From NCBI GenBank assembly GCA_024409165.1, contig JAKSUE010000033.1, positions 1 through 9,684 of the forward strand: DNA of 9,684 nucleotides, read 5' to 3'. Of the stretch, positions 1 through 5,815 are shown piece by piece. Made by a program: the position numbers and the translations under genes. The DNA is from an archaeon (lineage in GTDB: Archaea > Methanobacteriota > Methanobacteria > Methanobacteriales > Methanobacteriaceae). The notes beneath the pieces were generated by a model. The model was not told the DNA's origin. It was given only the letters and a program-made list of their open reading frames with translations, and made no database searches. Numbering within the stretch: the first letter of the stretch is position 1; the number at the start of each line of letters is the position of its first letter.

Positions 1-304
1 TAATACCGAAGGAAACATTACCTTGAGCATCAAATTGGCTTGGTCTTAATTTGTTATTAATACCTTCTAAAACCATTTTAATTGCTTTTTCAGCTTTGTC
101 TCCACGAAGGGTTACTTTACAAGCAATAGGTTGGCGTTTTCTAATACCGAATTCTGGGTTAGTTACTTTAGAGAAAGTTTTAACTGGAGTTTGTTCAGTC
201 ATATTCTCTAAGAGAGTCATAGCTCTAGCTAATCTTTCACCAGATTCTCCAACACCAATGTTAATAGTTGCTTTTGCAATAATTACTTCGTTCATTGGAT
301 TCAT
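1..304 (-). CDS. rpl5: 50S ribosomal protein L5 (uL5), N-terminal part, runs off the left edge
   Basis: L5 is a large-subunit protein that binds 5S rRNA and the central protuberance and contacts the P-site tRNA. The window holds only the first 101 codons, starting MNPMNEVIIAKATINIGVG and stopping inside the protein after GNVSFGI. The family is usually about 170 residues, so the C-terminal part lies beyond base 1. Family signatures visible are NIGVGESGERL, SKVTNPEFGIRKRQPIACK and VTLRGDKA. The start at 304 is chosen because a GGAGG SD site (312-316) lies 7 bases upstream and the N-terminus matches the MNPM start I recall for Methanobacteriales L5; the second ATG at 295 would be too far from it. 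The ATG overlaps the TGA of rps4e (ATGA), which indicates translational coupling. The partial state is caused by the window edge, not by a mutation. Confidence 0.96.
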   Translation of the reverse strand, partial: MNPMNEVIIAKATINIGVGESGERLARAMTLLENMTEQTPVKTFSKVTNPEFGIRKRQPIACKVTLRGDKAEKAIKMVLEGINNKLRPSQFDAQGNVSFGI

Positions 305-1035
305 TGATTAACCTCCATTAAGTCAATAACAGGTTCATCAGCACCAATAACAAATGCGTATTCTTTTAAAGTTAAGAAAGTATCATTATTAGCTTTTTCA
401 ATGATTACAGTATTTGGTTTAGAAGATTCGTTAACATTGATTTCTTTAACTTTACCAATTTCACCAGTGTGTTTACCACCAATAACAAGTACAGATGCAC
501 CTTCTTCAAATTTGTAAGTTGCAGTAATGTCTTGTTCTGGAACACCTAAAGCAATAACATCTTGTCCTGCGAAATTGTCTTCTTCTACTAATACATTTCT
601 ACCATCGTGAAGGTTTAATTGGCAAACTCCTCCTTTAATAGTGGATTTGTTAACAATTTTTGCTAATTTGACTTTAGCATCTTCTTCACTAATTGGGTGT
701 AAGTTTAATCTTCCTTTAGTATCTAAAAGAAGTCTGTAATTGTCACCAGTTTTAGGGATAGATAAAATATCCATGAAACCAACTGGGAATTTGTAATCTT
801 TTTTAGCTTTTCCATCAATTAAAATGTCACCATTATTAATGATTCTTTTAGCTTCTCTGGAATTGTCAGCAAGACCTAAAACGTCTCTAACAACAACCAT
901 TAAAGATAAGGAATCTTCAATAGAATGAGAACCTGGAGCAGGTTTTACAGTCCAAGTGTCTTCTTTTGGGTGGATAGGCCAACTTTTAGGTGCTTTGAAT
1001 CTTTTAAGATGCTTTCTAGATCCCATTTTTGCCAT
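301..1035 (-). CDS. rps4e: 30S ribosomal protein S4e (eS4)
   Basis: S4e is a small-subunit protein found in archaea and eukaryotes but not in bacteria. The 244-residue product shows the expected layout: a basic N-terminus (MAKMGSRKHLKRFKAPKSWP), an S4-like RNA-binding region at about residues 43-90 (including REAKRIINNGDILIDGK), a central domain with DTKGRLNLHPI at about 105-115, and a C-terminal KOW segment at about 178-200 (ASVLVIGGKHTGEIGKVKEI). The length fits the archaeal family. The start is well fixed by AGGAGG (1043-1048), 7 bases upstream, which lies just past the rpl24 stop codon. The stop TGA overlaps the rpl5 start. Placement between L24 and L5 is the standard archaeal order and is itself an argument for an archaeal genome. 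Confidence 0.98.
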   Translation of the reverse strand: MAKMGSRKHLKRFKAPKSWPIHPKEDTWTVKPAPGSHSIEDSLSLMVVVRDVLGLADNSREAKRIINNGDILIDGKAKKDYKFPVGFMDILSIPKTGDNYRLLLDTKGRLNLHPISEEDAKVKLAKIVNKSTIKGGVCQLNLHDGRNVLVEEDNFAGQDVIALGVPEQDITATYKFEEGASVLVIGGKHTGEIGKVKEINVNESSKPNTVIIEKANNDTFLTLKEYAFVIGADEPVIDLMEVNQ

Positions 1036-1037
1036 CC

Positions 1038-1385
1038 TTAGTCCTCCTTATTGTTAATTCTTCTTTCATCTTTTAAATCAGCATCGATAATCATCAAGTT
1101 AGATGGGTGAAGTGGGAGAAATACAATAGTTCCATCAGGTTTGTTTAAAGTTACACCTTCAACAGTAACTTTATATCTCATAACATCAATGGATTCAACT
1201 TTTCCCTCATGACCTTTAAAGTCACCACGAACAACTTGAACTTTATCCCCTACTTTAATAGGTAAAGATCTTTTACCAATATCTGCTCTTAAATCTTTGC
1301 TTAAGTTAGCACTCATAATTTTACGACGAATGTGTAAAGGAGCAGTGTAGAGAGCTTTTCTTTGTTTTCTTGGTTGAATTGACAT
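1038..1385 (-). CDS. rpl24: 50S ribosomal protein L24 (uL24)
   Basis: L24 binds 23S rRNA early and helps to start large-subunit assembly near the exit tunnel. The 115-residue protein has the long archaeal/eukaryotic N-terminal extension (QPRKQRKALYTAPLHIRRK), a KOW motif at about residues 45-68 (VGDKVQVVRGDFKGHEGKV) and the closing segment NKPDGTIVFLPLHPSNLMI. The ATG at 1385 is preceded by GGTGA (1391-1395), 5 bases upstream; this is the GGTGA type of SD also used by rps17, rpl14 and rpl23. Only 14 bases separate it from the rpl14 stop. It ends 2 bases before the rps4e start. Confidence 0.97.
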   Translation of the reverse strand: MSIQPRKQRKALYTAPLHIRRKIMSANLSKDLRADIGKRSLPIKVGDKVQVVRGDFKGHEGKVESIDVMRYKVTVEGVTLNKPDGTIVFLPLHPSNLMIIDADLKDERRINNKED

Positions 1386-1399
1386 TTATATCACCATGT

Positions 1400-1798
1400 T
1401 TAAATTAAAATACTTGCAGCACTACCTACACTAGGCCATTTCTCAGCTGCTTCTTTAGCAACAGGTCCTCTTATTTCAGAACCTTTTAATACACCTTCAG
1501 GAGTGATGATAACAGCAGCGTTATCTTCAAATTTTACACGAAGGCCATCAGCACGTCTGTATTCTTTTTTCTGTCTTACTACAACAGCATTAACTACTTC
1601 TCTTCTCATGTCAGCAGTTCCTTTTTTAACTGAAGCAACAACAAGGTCACCGACACCAGCTACATCGAGTCTTCTACGTACACCTTTGAAACCTTTTACA
1701 GAAATAATTTGGATTTCACGTGCACCAGTATTATCTACACATTGGAGAGTAGCACCAATTGGTAACGCTTTAGTAACACTAGAGGTTGTAGGTTTCAT
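1400..1798 (-). CDS. rpl14: 50S ribosomal protein L14 (uL14)
   Basis: L14 lies on the subunit interface of the large subunit and forms an intersubunit bridge near the GTPase factor site. The 132-residue product has the family core: LQCVDNTGAREIQIISVKG at about residues 18-36, GVGDLVVASVKKG in the middle and the C-terminal GSEIRGPVAKEAAEKWP. The length agrees with archaeal L14, slightly longer than the bacterial form of about 122 residues. The ATG at 1798 directly abuts the TAG stop of rps17, with no bases between them, and its GGTGA SD (1805-1809) lies inside the end of rps17. That arrangement suggests coupled translation of S17 and L14. Confidence 0.98.
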   Translation of the reverse strand: MKPTTSSVTKALPIGATLQCVDNTGAREIQIISVKGFKGVRRRLDVAGVGDLVVASVKKGTADMRREVVNAVVVRQKKEYRRADGLRVKFEDNAAVIITPEGVLKGSEIRGPVAKEAAEKWPSVGSAASILI

Positions 1799-2119
1799 CT
1801 ATTCATCACCTTTTACTTCTACTAATACAAAGTGTTTAGTTTTACTTAAAGGTCTGCATTCTGCAATTTTTACAGAATCGCCGACTTTAACATCAAGACA
1901 GTCTGGTTTATGAACACTAATTCTTGATCTTCTTTTTTCGTATCTTTCATATTTTCTAATGAACTTATAGAAACTACGTTCTACTGTAATAGTCCTTTCT
2001 GCTTTGTTAGAAACTACAATTCCCTCAAGGACTTGTCCTCTAACAGCTAAAGATCCATGGAAAGGGCAGTTAGGATCATCACATACAGTTTCTGGTTCCT
2101 TAACATTAAGTCCAACCAT
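1799..2119 (-). CDS. rps17: 30S ribosomal protein S17 (uS17)
   Basis: S17 is a primary 16S rRNA-binding OB-fold protein of the small subunit. The 106-residue protein carries the archaeal N-terminal signature CDDPNCPFHGSLAVRG (about residues 13-28) and the OB-fold core with VVSNKAERTITVERSFYKF and a KDY-like region (RKYERYEKRRSRISVHKP), ending in VGDSVKIAECRPLSKTKHF. The start at 2119 has GGTGA (2124-2128) four bases upstream. The gene begins 10 bases after the rnp1 stop and its own stop abuts rpl14. The two cysteines are typical of archaeal S17; I do not infer metal binding from them alone. Confidence 0.98.
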   Translation of the reverse strand: MVGLNVKEPETVCDDPNCPFHGSLAVRGQVLEGIVVSNKAERTITVERSFYKFIRKYERYEKRRSRISVHKPDCLDVKVGDSVKIAECRPLSKTKHFVLVEVKGDE

Positions 2120-2129
2120 ATTATCACCA

Positions 2130-2423
2130 TTAAATTTTTTTATATCTCTTTTTTATCCTATCTTCAGGACGATTCAACAATATTTTACCATCAATTTCAA
2201 CAATAGTTCCATCTGGAACTTTGAATTGAAACACAGAAATATCTTTCTGAATTAATTTTTCCCTTTTTCCATTAAAAGAGGAATTGGTTTGGATTAAGAA
2301 AGTTTTTTTAGTCTCATCAACAATTATACCTCTAAGACCAATTAAATAGCTATCTGTACTATCAACAATCTGAACTTCTAATCCAATTAATTCATGATAG
2401 AATATGTTTTTCGAGCTTATCAT
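2130..2423 (-). CDS. rnp1: RNase P protein component 1 (Rpp29/POP4 family)
   Basis: This is a protein subunit of archaeal RNase P, the ribonucleoprotein that cleaves the 5' leader from pre-tRNAs. With the start at 2423 the product is 97 residues beginning MISSKNIFYHELIGLEVQIV. It shows the Sm-like barrel pattern of the Rpp29 family: HELIGLEV near the N-terminus, LRGIIVDETKKTFLIQT in the middle, and KVPDGTIVEIDGK followed by RPEDRIKKRYKK at the C-terminus. An in-frame TTG at 2435 would add four residues, but ATG 2423 has GAGG 6 bases upstream and matches the N-terminus I recall for the Methanothermobacter homologue Mth11. The aIF1-rnp1-rps17 order is the usual one in euryarchaea. An 84-base AT-rich gap precedes it, the second largest inside the operon region after the rpl3 leader. 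Confidence 0.94.
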   Translation of the reverse strand: MISSKNIFYHELIGLEVQIVDSTDSYLIGLRGIIVDETKKTFLIQTNSSFNGKREKLIQKDISVFQFKVPDGTIVEIDGKILLNRPEDRIKKRYKKI

Positions 2424-2429
2424 TCTAAG

Positions 2430-2434
2430 CCTCA
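2430..2434 (-). promoter_or_regulatory. Shine-Dalgarno site that fixes the rnp1 start
   Basis: The minus strand reads TGAGG here, 6 bases before ATG 2423. The alternative upstream TTG codon (2433-2435) overlaps this site, so it cannot be served by it. This supports the shorter reading of rnp1. Confidence 0.6.
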
Positions 2435-2475
2435 ATATGTGAATTATAAACTATAACTATCAAAGTTTTAAATTA

Positions 2476-2494
2476 CATTATAAATTATATTATA
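2476..2494 (-). promoter_or_regulatory. Possible internal TATA-like promoter before rnp1
   Basis: The gap between aIF1 and rnp1 is almost pure A/T. On the minus strand it contains TTTATAATG with A/T flanks. A start about 25 bases downstream, near 2455, would give an RNA leader of roughly 30 bases before rnp1. In DNA this AT-rich, TATA-like words also arise by chance, so this is a weak call. Confidence 0.22.
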
Positions 2495-2507
2495 GTAATT
2501 AATCTGT

Positions 2508-2855
2508 TTAATGTCTTCTTTTTCTGTTATTGAATTTTTTATCAGCATCTCTGATTTCAATAGTATCAGAAGAGAAACCCATTTCAGATAAAACTTCTTT
2601 AACTCTAACTTTATGGTCACCTTGAAGTTCAATTTGACCTTTTTTAGCAGTACCTCCACAAGCACATTTTGCTTTAAGAGTTTTAGTAAGTTCTTTGATA
2701 TCGATATCATGTTCATCGATACCTTCAACAATAGTCATAAGTTTTCCAAATCTTCTTCTAACTGTATACACTTTAACAGCTTGAACTTCTCTTGCGATTT
2801 CTTCACAAACACAAAGTTCTTCTGGAAGACCACATACATCACAAATTTTTGACAT
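2508..2855 (-). CDS. Translation initiation factor aIF1 (SUI1 family) with N-terminal Cys cluster
   Basis: aIF1 is the archaeal counterpart of eukaryotic eIF1. It binds the small subunit near the P site and enforces accurate start-codon selection. The 115-residue product has an N-terminal zinc-knuckle-like cluster (C5-x2-C8 and C15-x-C17) followed by the SUI1 fold: VRRRFGKLMTIVEG at about 32-45, KCACGGTAKKGQIELQGDH at about 63-81 and a helix with VKEVLSEMGF. All SUI1 landmark segments are present. ATG 2855 abuts the rpl29 stop, and its GGAG SD (2862-2865) lies in rpl29, 6 bases upstream. The gene sits in the ribosomal operon as in other euryarchaea. A basic C-terminal tail (KKFNNRKRRH) could contact rRNA. 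Confidence 0.96.
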   Translation of the reverse strand: MSKICDVCGLPEELCVCEEIAREVQAVKVYTVRRRFGKLMTIVEGIDEHDIDIKELTKTLKAKCACGGTAKKGQIELQGDHKVRVKEVLSEMGFSSDTIEIRDADKKFNNRKRRH

Positions 2856-3062
2856 TTAATTCTCCTTCTGTTTTTGGTTCATAATTGTAAGAACACGAGC
2901 AATAGTCCTTTTGAGTTCTCTGATTTTACCAGGGTTTTCATTAACTCCAGCAGCAGCACTTTTAGAAATGTTTTTAGCTAATTCAGCTTTGAGTTCAACC
3001 AATTTTTCTTGAATGTCCTCATCTTCCATTTCCCAAATTTCTTTACTTCTTAAAATTGCCAT
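2856..3062 (-). CDS. rpl29: 50S ribosomal protein L29 (uL29)
   Basis: L29 is a small helical-hairpin protein near the peptide exit tunnel, next to L23, which together form the docking area for the signal recognition particle. The product is 68 residues with the usual two long helices: ILRSKEIWEMEDEDIQEKL and, after a loop with VNENPGKIREL, the helix KRTIARVLTIMNQKQ. The loop NPGKI is a family hallmark. Unlike its neighbours, the gene has no clear SD site: the bases before ATG 3062 read GAGTTGAAAGA on the minus strand. A 59-base AT-rich spacer with a hairpin separates it from rps3. Its stop codon abuts the aIF1 start. Confidence 0.97.
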   Translation of the reverse strand: MAILRSKEIWEMEDEDIQEKLVELKAELAKNISKSAAAGVNENPGKIRELKRTIARVLTIMNQKQKEN

Positions 3063-3095
3063 TCTTTCAACTCGCTTATAAAAGTAAATTAATAA

Positions 3096-3113
3096 TAATT
3101 CTAATAAGAATTA
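3096..3113 (-). repeat. Hairpin in the rps3-rpl29 spacer
   Basis: TAATTCT (3096-3102) pairs with AGAATTA (3107-3113) around a four-base loop. If one base is allowed to bulge, the pairing extends outwards into the flanking AATAAT and ATTATT runs, giving a stem of about 12 pairs just after the rps3 stop. No T-tract follows on the minus strand, so it does not look like a terminator. It could protect or process the mRNA between S3 and L29. Confidence 0.5.
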
Positions 3114-3121
3114 ATTATTAT

Positions 3122-3856
3122 TTATTCTTCCTCTTCTTCAGCAGCTTCAAGTTCTTCAAGATCAGAATCCTCTTCGATTTCTTCTAATTCTTCAAGTTCT
3201 TCAGTGACGTCTTCAAGTTCTTCAGAGTCATCTTCAGCTACTTCTTCAATAATTTCTTCAACTTTTGGAGCAAGGATGTCAACTTTATCTGGTAAAACTG
3301 CTTCAGGAGGCATAATTCTAACTACAATTCCTAAAACACCAGGTTTTAAAGGAGCAATAGCAAAACCTTCTTCTACAAATCTGTCTGCTGGTTCACCACA
3401 TTTTTTGATGTAACCTTCAACAAATTTTGCAACTGCAGATCTAGAACCTCTGATTTTTCCAGATATAGTTACTTCTACACCTTGAGCACCTGCACCCATA
3501 ATTCTACGAATAGTTGAGTAAGCTACTCTTCTGAAGTGCATTCCTCTTTGGAGCATGTTAGCTATTTTAGCAGCCATGATTCTTGCGTTGAGTTCAGGAA
3601 CATCTACTTCTTTAACTTCAACTTGAGGGTTGTCTAAATCAAATTTGGTTTTGAGGTTTTGAGTAATTTGTCTTACGGTTTTTCCACCTCTACCAATAAC
3701 CATACCAGGTCTTTCAGCATAAACAACAACCATAGTTCCTAAAGGAGTTACGTGAATGTCCATTCCTCCGTAACCTGCTCTTTCAAGTTCTTTTTCTAAG
3801 TATTCATCAATTTTTGTTCTTTTGAGACCTTCTGTAACGAAACTTTTTTCCATCAT
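3122..3856 (-). CDS. rps3: 30S ribosomal protein S3 (uS3) with a long acidic C-terminal tail
   Basis: S3 sits on the head of the small subunit at the mRNA entry site. The 244-residue product has a type-2 KH domain with its GxxG loop at residues 55-58 (VIGRGGKTVRQ), then MQ/RGMHFRR-like and GAQGVEVTISGKIRGSRSA segments and the closing GVLGIVVRIMPPEAVLPDK. After about residue 199 the protein becomes an acidic tail with no Lys or Arg and mainly Glu and Asp, ending in EEEEE; this lies outside the conserved S3 fold. Two ATG codons stand in tandem; the first (3856) is 8 bases from a GGAGG SD (3865-3869) and gives an N-terminus of the expected M-x-EK form. The SD lies in the end of rpl22, and the genes are 3 bases apart. 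Confidence 0.97.
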   Translation of the reverse strand: MMEKSFVTEGLKRTKIDEYLEKELERAGYGGMDIHVTPLGTMVVVYAERPGMVIGRGGKTVRQITQNLKTKFDLDNPQVEVKEVDVPELNARIMAAKIANMLQRGMHFRRVAYSTIRRIMGAGAQGVEVTISGKIRGSRSAVAKFVEGYIKKCGEPADRFVEEGFAIAPLKPGVLGIVVRIMPPEAVLPDKVDILAPKVEEIIEEVAEDDSEELEDVTEELEELEEIEEDSDLEELEAAEEEEE

Positions 3857-3859
3857 TAT

Positions 3860-4324
3860 TTAAGCCTCCACTAAAACTATTTGAACATGAGTAGTTGGGG
3901 TGTTAAACGGAGTAACTCTACCGAATGCTCTTGGTCTGTAACCAGGAATTGTTACACCTCTGTGACTGGAAATATGTTCAATTTTAAGATTTTCAACATC
4001 CATACCTTTGTATTCAGCATTTGCTTCAGCATTTTCTAAAACTTTTAAAATTGCTTGAGAAGCTTTTACAGGGTATCTTCCAGCAGCCCATCCTTTCATA
4101 CCTTTTCTATGACCTACATCTCTGTTATATCTTTTAAAAGGAACAGCTTTTTTCATTTCAATAACATCATTTAAGTATGCTTTTGCTTTAGAAACTTCCA
4201 TTCCTCTTAATGCATTACAAATTTCAACACAATGTTTTGGTGAAACTTTAAGGGATTTAGCCATAGCACGTGCGACTTTAGCTTCGTCAACATCTTTATT
4301 ATTGTAAGCGTATTTATTTGCCAT
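3860..4324 (-). CDS. rpl22: 50S ribosomal protein L22 (uL22)
   Basis: L22 lines the peptide exit tunnel with an extended beta-hairpin and contacts all 23S rRNA domains. The 154-residue protein has the archaeal-type sequence: the N-terminal helix with AKVARAMAKSLKVSPKHC, GMEVSKAKAYLNDVI, the basic segment KKAVPFKRYNRDVGHRKG, and the tunnel-loop/C-terminal block HISSHRGVTIPGYRPRAFGR ending VQIVL. The length matches the archaeal/eukaryotic form, which is longer than bacterial L22 (about 110). ATG 4324 has GGAG (4333-4336) 8 bases upstream, just past the rps19 stop. Confidence 0.98.
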   Translation of the reverse strand: MANKYAYNNKDVDEAKVARAMAKSLKVSPKHCVEICNALRGMEVSKAKAYLNDVIEMKKAVPFKRYNRDVGHRKGMKGWAAGRYPVKASQAILKVLENAEANAEYKGMDVENLKIEHISSHRGVTIPGYRPRAFGRVTPFNTPTTHVQIVLVEA

Positions 4325-4336
4325 GATTTAATCTCC

Positions 4337-4747
4337 TTATTTAAGTGGTACAAACATAGATGATCTAGTAGCACCCATACCTGGGTCACCGTGTTGAACT
4401 CTTTGTCTAGTTGGTGCAAATTCACCAAAGAAGCAACCTAACATTTCAGGAGTGAAAGTTACTTCAACAAAGTCTTTACCATTGTAAATTCCGAAAGTGG
4501 TTCCTACCATTTCAGGAATTACAACCATATCACGACAGTGAGTTTTTACTACTAAAGGTTTTCCACCTTTGGTACCTTCTTTTTTCATTTTTCTCATTTT
4601 ATCCAACACAGACTGTTGTCTTGGTAAGAATCCTCTTTTTAAGGATCTTCTTTGTCTTGCTGGTAAAAGTTCTATAAATTCATCTAAGGACATTTCTTTT
4701 AATTCTTCAATAGTATATCCTCTGTATTTAAATATTTTTCTAGCCAA
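4337..4747 (-). CDS. rps19: 30S ribosomal protein S19 (uS19), probable TTG start
   Basis: S19 is on the head of the small subunit, forms a complex with S13 and takes part in an intersubunit bridge. The core motifs are LPARQRRSLKRGF, VVKTHCRDMVVIPEMVG, GIYNGKDFVEV, MLGCFFGEFAPTR and GATRSS. No in-frame ATG exists at the 5' end. The longest reading starts with GTG 4753, which is only 2 bases from the GGAG SD (4756-4759) and gives MSLARKIF. TTG 4747 is 8 bases from the SD and gives MARKIFKYRGYTIEEL, 136 residues, which matches the MARK N-terminus I recall for Methanobacteriales S19. I therefore prefer TTG. The out-of-frame ATG at 4755 overlaps the SD and leads nowhere. Confidence 0.95.
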   Translation of the reverse strand: MARKIFKYRGYTIEELKEMSLDEFIELLPARQRRSLKRGFLPRQQSVLDKMRKMKKEGTKGGKPLVVKTHCRDMVVIPEMVGTTFGIYNGKDFVEVTFTPEMLGCFFGEFAPTRQRVQHGDPGMGATRSSMFVPLK

Positions 4748-4755
4748 TGACACAT

Positions 4756-4761
4756 CTCCTT
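4756..4761 (-). promoter_or_regulatory. Shine-Dalgarno site that decides the rps19 start
   Basis: The minus strand reads AAGGAG. Its distance to the in-frame GTG (4753) is 2 bases, too short, while its distance to the in-frame TTG (4747) is 8 bases, the same spacing as in rpl22 and rps3. The spacing is seen in the sequence; the choice of TTG is inferred from it and from the family N-terminus. Confidence 0.6.
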
Positions 4762-4765
4762 AAAT

Positions 4766-5491
4766 CTATCTTCTTTTTCCTGTACGTTTAGCTGCAATTG
4801 AACCGACTTTTCTTCCAGGTGGTGCATGTCTTGAAATAGTAGTAGGACGACCTGGGTGTTGTCTGTTACCTCCCCCGTGAGGGTGGTCTACTGCGTTCAT
4901 TGCTACCCCTCTAACAGTCATAGATTTCTTACCTTTAGCTTTGAGAGCGTGCCATCTGACACCTGCTTTGAGGTAAGGTTTCTCTTTTCTTCCTCCACCA
5001 GCTACAACACCGATACTTGCACGGCATTTAGGGTTAAAGGATTTAAGTTCACCAGATGGTAATTGAACCATAGCTTGAGTTGCATCATGAGTAATTAAAG
5101 AAGCATAAGTTCCTGAAGATCTTACGAAACGACCTCCATCTCCTGGTCTGTTTTCAATATTGTAAATAGGAGTTCCCTCTGGGATTTCAGCTAATGGTAA
5201 AGTGTTACCGAAGCTAATAGGAGCGGAAATACCACATTCAATATCGTCGTCAATTTGAATACTTTCTGGAGCTAAAATGTATTTTTTCTCACCGTTTTCA
5301 AATTTAACAAGAGCAATAGGAGCGGTTCTACCTGGGTCGTGAGCTATTTCAACAACTTTTCCTTTGAGGCTTCCTTCTTTTTCTAAATCATCGTAAGCTC
5401 TGTATTGGATTTTATCTTTAAATCTGTGAGAAGCAACACGATGAGCAGGAGTTCCTCTTCCTCTACGTTGGTGTATTAATCGTTTTCCCAT
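4766..5491 (-). CDS. rpl2: 50S ribosomal protein L2 (uL2)
   Basis: L2 is one of the most conserved large-subunit proteins. It is needed for subunit association and for the peptidyl transferase centre. The 241-residue protein shows the N-terminal RLIHQRRGRGTPAHR, the OB-like domain with GKVVEIAHDPGRTAPIALVKF at about 44-64, ENRPGDGGRFVRSSG at about 113-127, and the hallmark VAMNAVDHPHGGGNRQHPGR at about 196-215, which includes the conserved histidine region. The C-terminus is strongly basic (GSIAAKRTGKRR). ATG 5491 has a strong AGGAGG SD (5499-5504) overlapping the rpl23 stop codon, which points to coupling. Confidence 0.99.
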   Translation of the reverse strand: MGKRLIHQRRGRGTPAHRVASHRFKDKIQYRAYDDLEKEGSLKGKVVEIAHDPGRTAPIALVKFENGEKKYILAPESIQIDDDIECGISAPISFGNTLPLAEIPEGTPIYNIENRPGDGGRFVRSSGTYASLITHDATQAMVQLPSGELKSFNPKCRASIGVVAGGGRKEKPYLKAGVRWHALKAKGKKSMTVRGVAMNAVDHPHGGGNRQHPGRPTTISRHAPPGRKVGSIAAKRTGKRR

Positions 5492-5503
5492 ATTTTAACC
5501 TCC

Positions 5504-5764
5504 TTAGAATACTCCCATTTTAACAGCTACATCTTCAGCTTCATTTTCTCCTGCAAGTTTAATGTAAGCTAATTTTAAACCTTTAGGAGTAATATGAGTG
5601 TTAACTCTTAAAACTTCTTGATCAAATAATTCTTCAAAAGCATCTTTAATGTCGCCTTTAGAGGAATCTCTTTTAACAACAAAAACAAGTTCATTGTTTT
5701 GATCGATTAAATTCATTGTTTTCTCAGTAATATGAGGTTTAACAATAATTGAGTACGGATCCAT
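5504..5764 (-). CDS. rpl23: 50S ribosomal protein L23 (uL23)
   Basis: L23 lies at the exit of the peptide tunnel and is the main docking protein for nascent-chain factors such as SRP. With the start at 5764 it has 86 residues, the normal short archaeal size, beginning MDPYSIIVKPHITEKTMNL. Family motifs are KPHITEKTM, ELVFVVKRDSSKGDIKDAFEELF and VLRVNTHITPKGLKLAYIKL. A GTG at 5773 could extend it by three codons, but that GTG is part of the SD itself (AAGGTGA, 5770-5776), which stands 5 bases from ATG 5764. The gene follows rpl4 after a 46-base spacer that holds a strong hairpin, and it abuts the rpl2 ribosome binding site. Confidence 0.97.
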   Translation of the reverse strand: MDPYSIIVKPHITEKTMNLIDQNNELVFVVKRDSSKGDIKDAFEELFDQEVLRVNTHITPKGLKLAYIKLAGENEAEDVAVKMGVF

Positions 5765-5769
5765 ATTAT

Positions 5770-5776
5770 TCACCTT
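5770..5776 (-). promoter_or_regulatory. Shine-Dalgarno site that decides the rpl23 start
   Basis: The minus strand reads AAGGTGA, a good complement to the 16S rRNA 3' end, 5 bases before ATG 5764. It contains the GTG that begins the longest open frame, so that frame's first codons are very unlikely to be translated. Confidence 0.7.
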
Positions 5777-5791
5777 CTTAAACTATCCTCG

Positions 5792-5815
5792 AATAAATTC
5801 CTAAAGGAACTTATT
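5792..5815 (-). repeat. Ten-pair hairpin at the rpl4 stop codon (rpl4-rpl23 joint)
   Basis: In minus-strand RNA, AAUAAGUUCC (5815-5806) pairs with GGAAUUUAUU (5801-5792) around the loop UUUA. One of the ten pairs is a G.U wobble that exists only on the minus (mRNA) strand, as expected for a functional RNA hairpin. The stem contains the rpl4 stop codon (5811-5813). It is not followed by a U-tract, so I see no terminator. It may slow ribosomes, protect mRNA ends or set the L4/L23 ratio. Confidence 0.6.

Noticed and set aside
51..311. Open frame on the plus strand opposite rpl5
   Set aside because: It is the mirror of a clear ribosomal protein frame and its translation has no family features. 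The same holds for the other plus-strand frames opposite the operon genes and the methyltransferase gene.
2054..2083. Zinc-binding site in S17 (CDDPNCPFHG)
   Set aside because: Only two cysteines are present and the segment is a normal feature of archaeal S17; nothing in the sequence shows metal binding.
2468..2731. Minus-strand frame of 87 codons overlapping aIF1
   Set aside because: It lies in another frame of the conserved aIF1 gene, is rich in Lys, Leu and Ile as expected of AT-rich noise, and has no suitable start signal.
3077..3084. TATA-like word before rpl29 as an internal promoter
   Set aside because: A start 25 bases downstream would fall at or inside the first codons of rpl29, and the DNA is AT-rich, so chance explains it.
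4207..4428. Minus-strand frame across the rps19-rpl22 joint
   Set aside because: It overlaps two complete conserved genes in another frame and shows no recognisable protein family.
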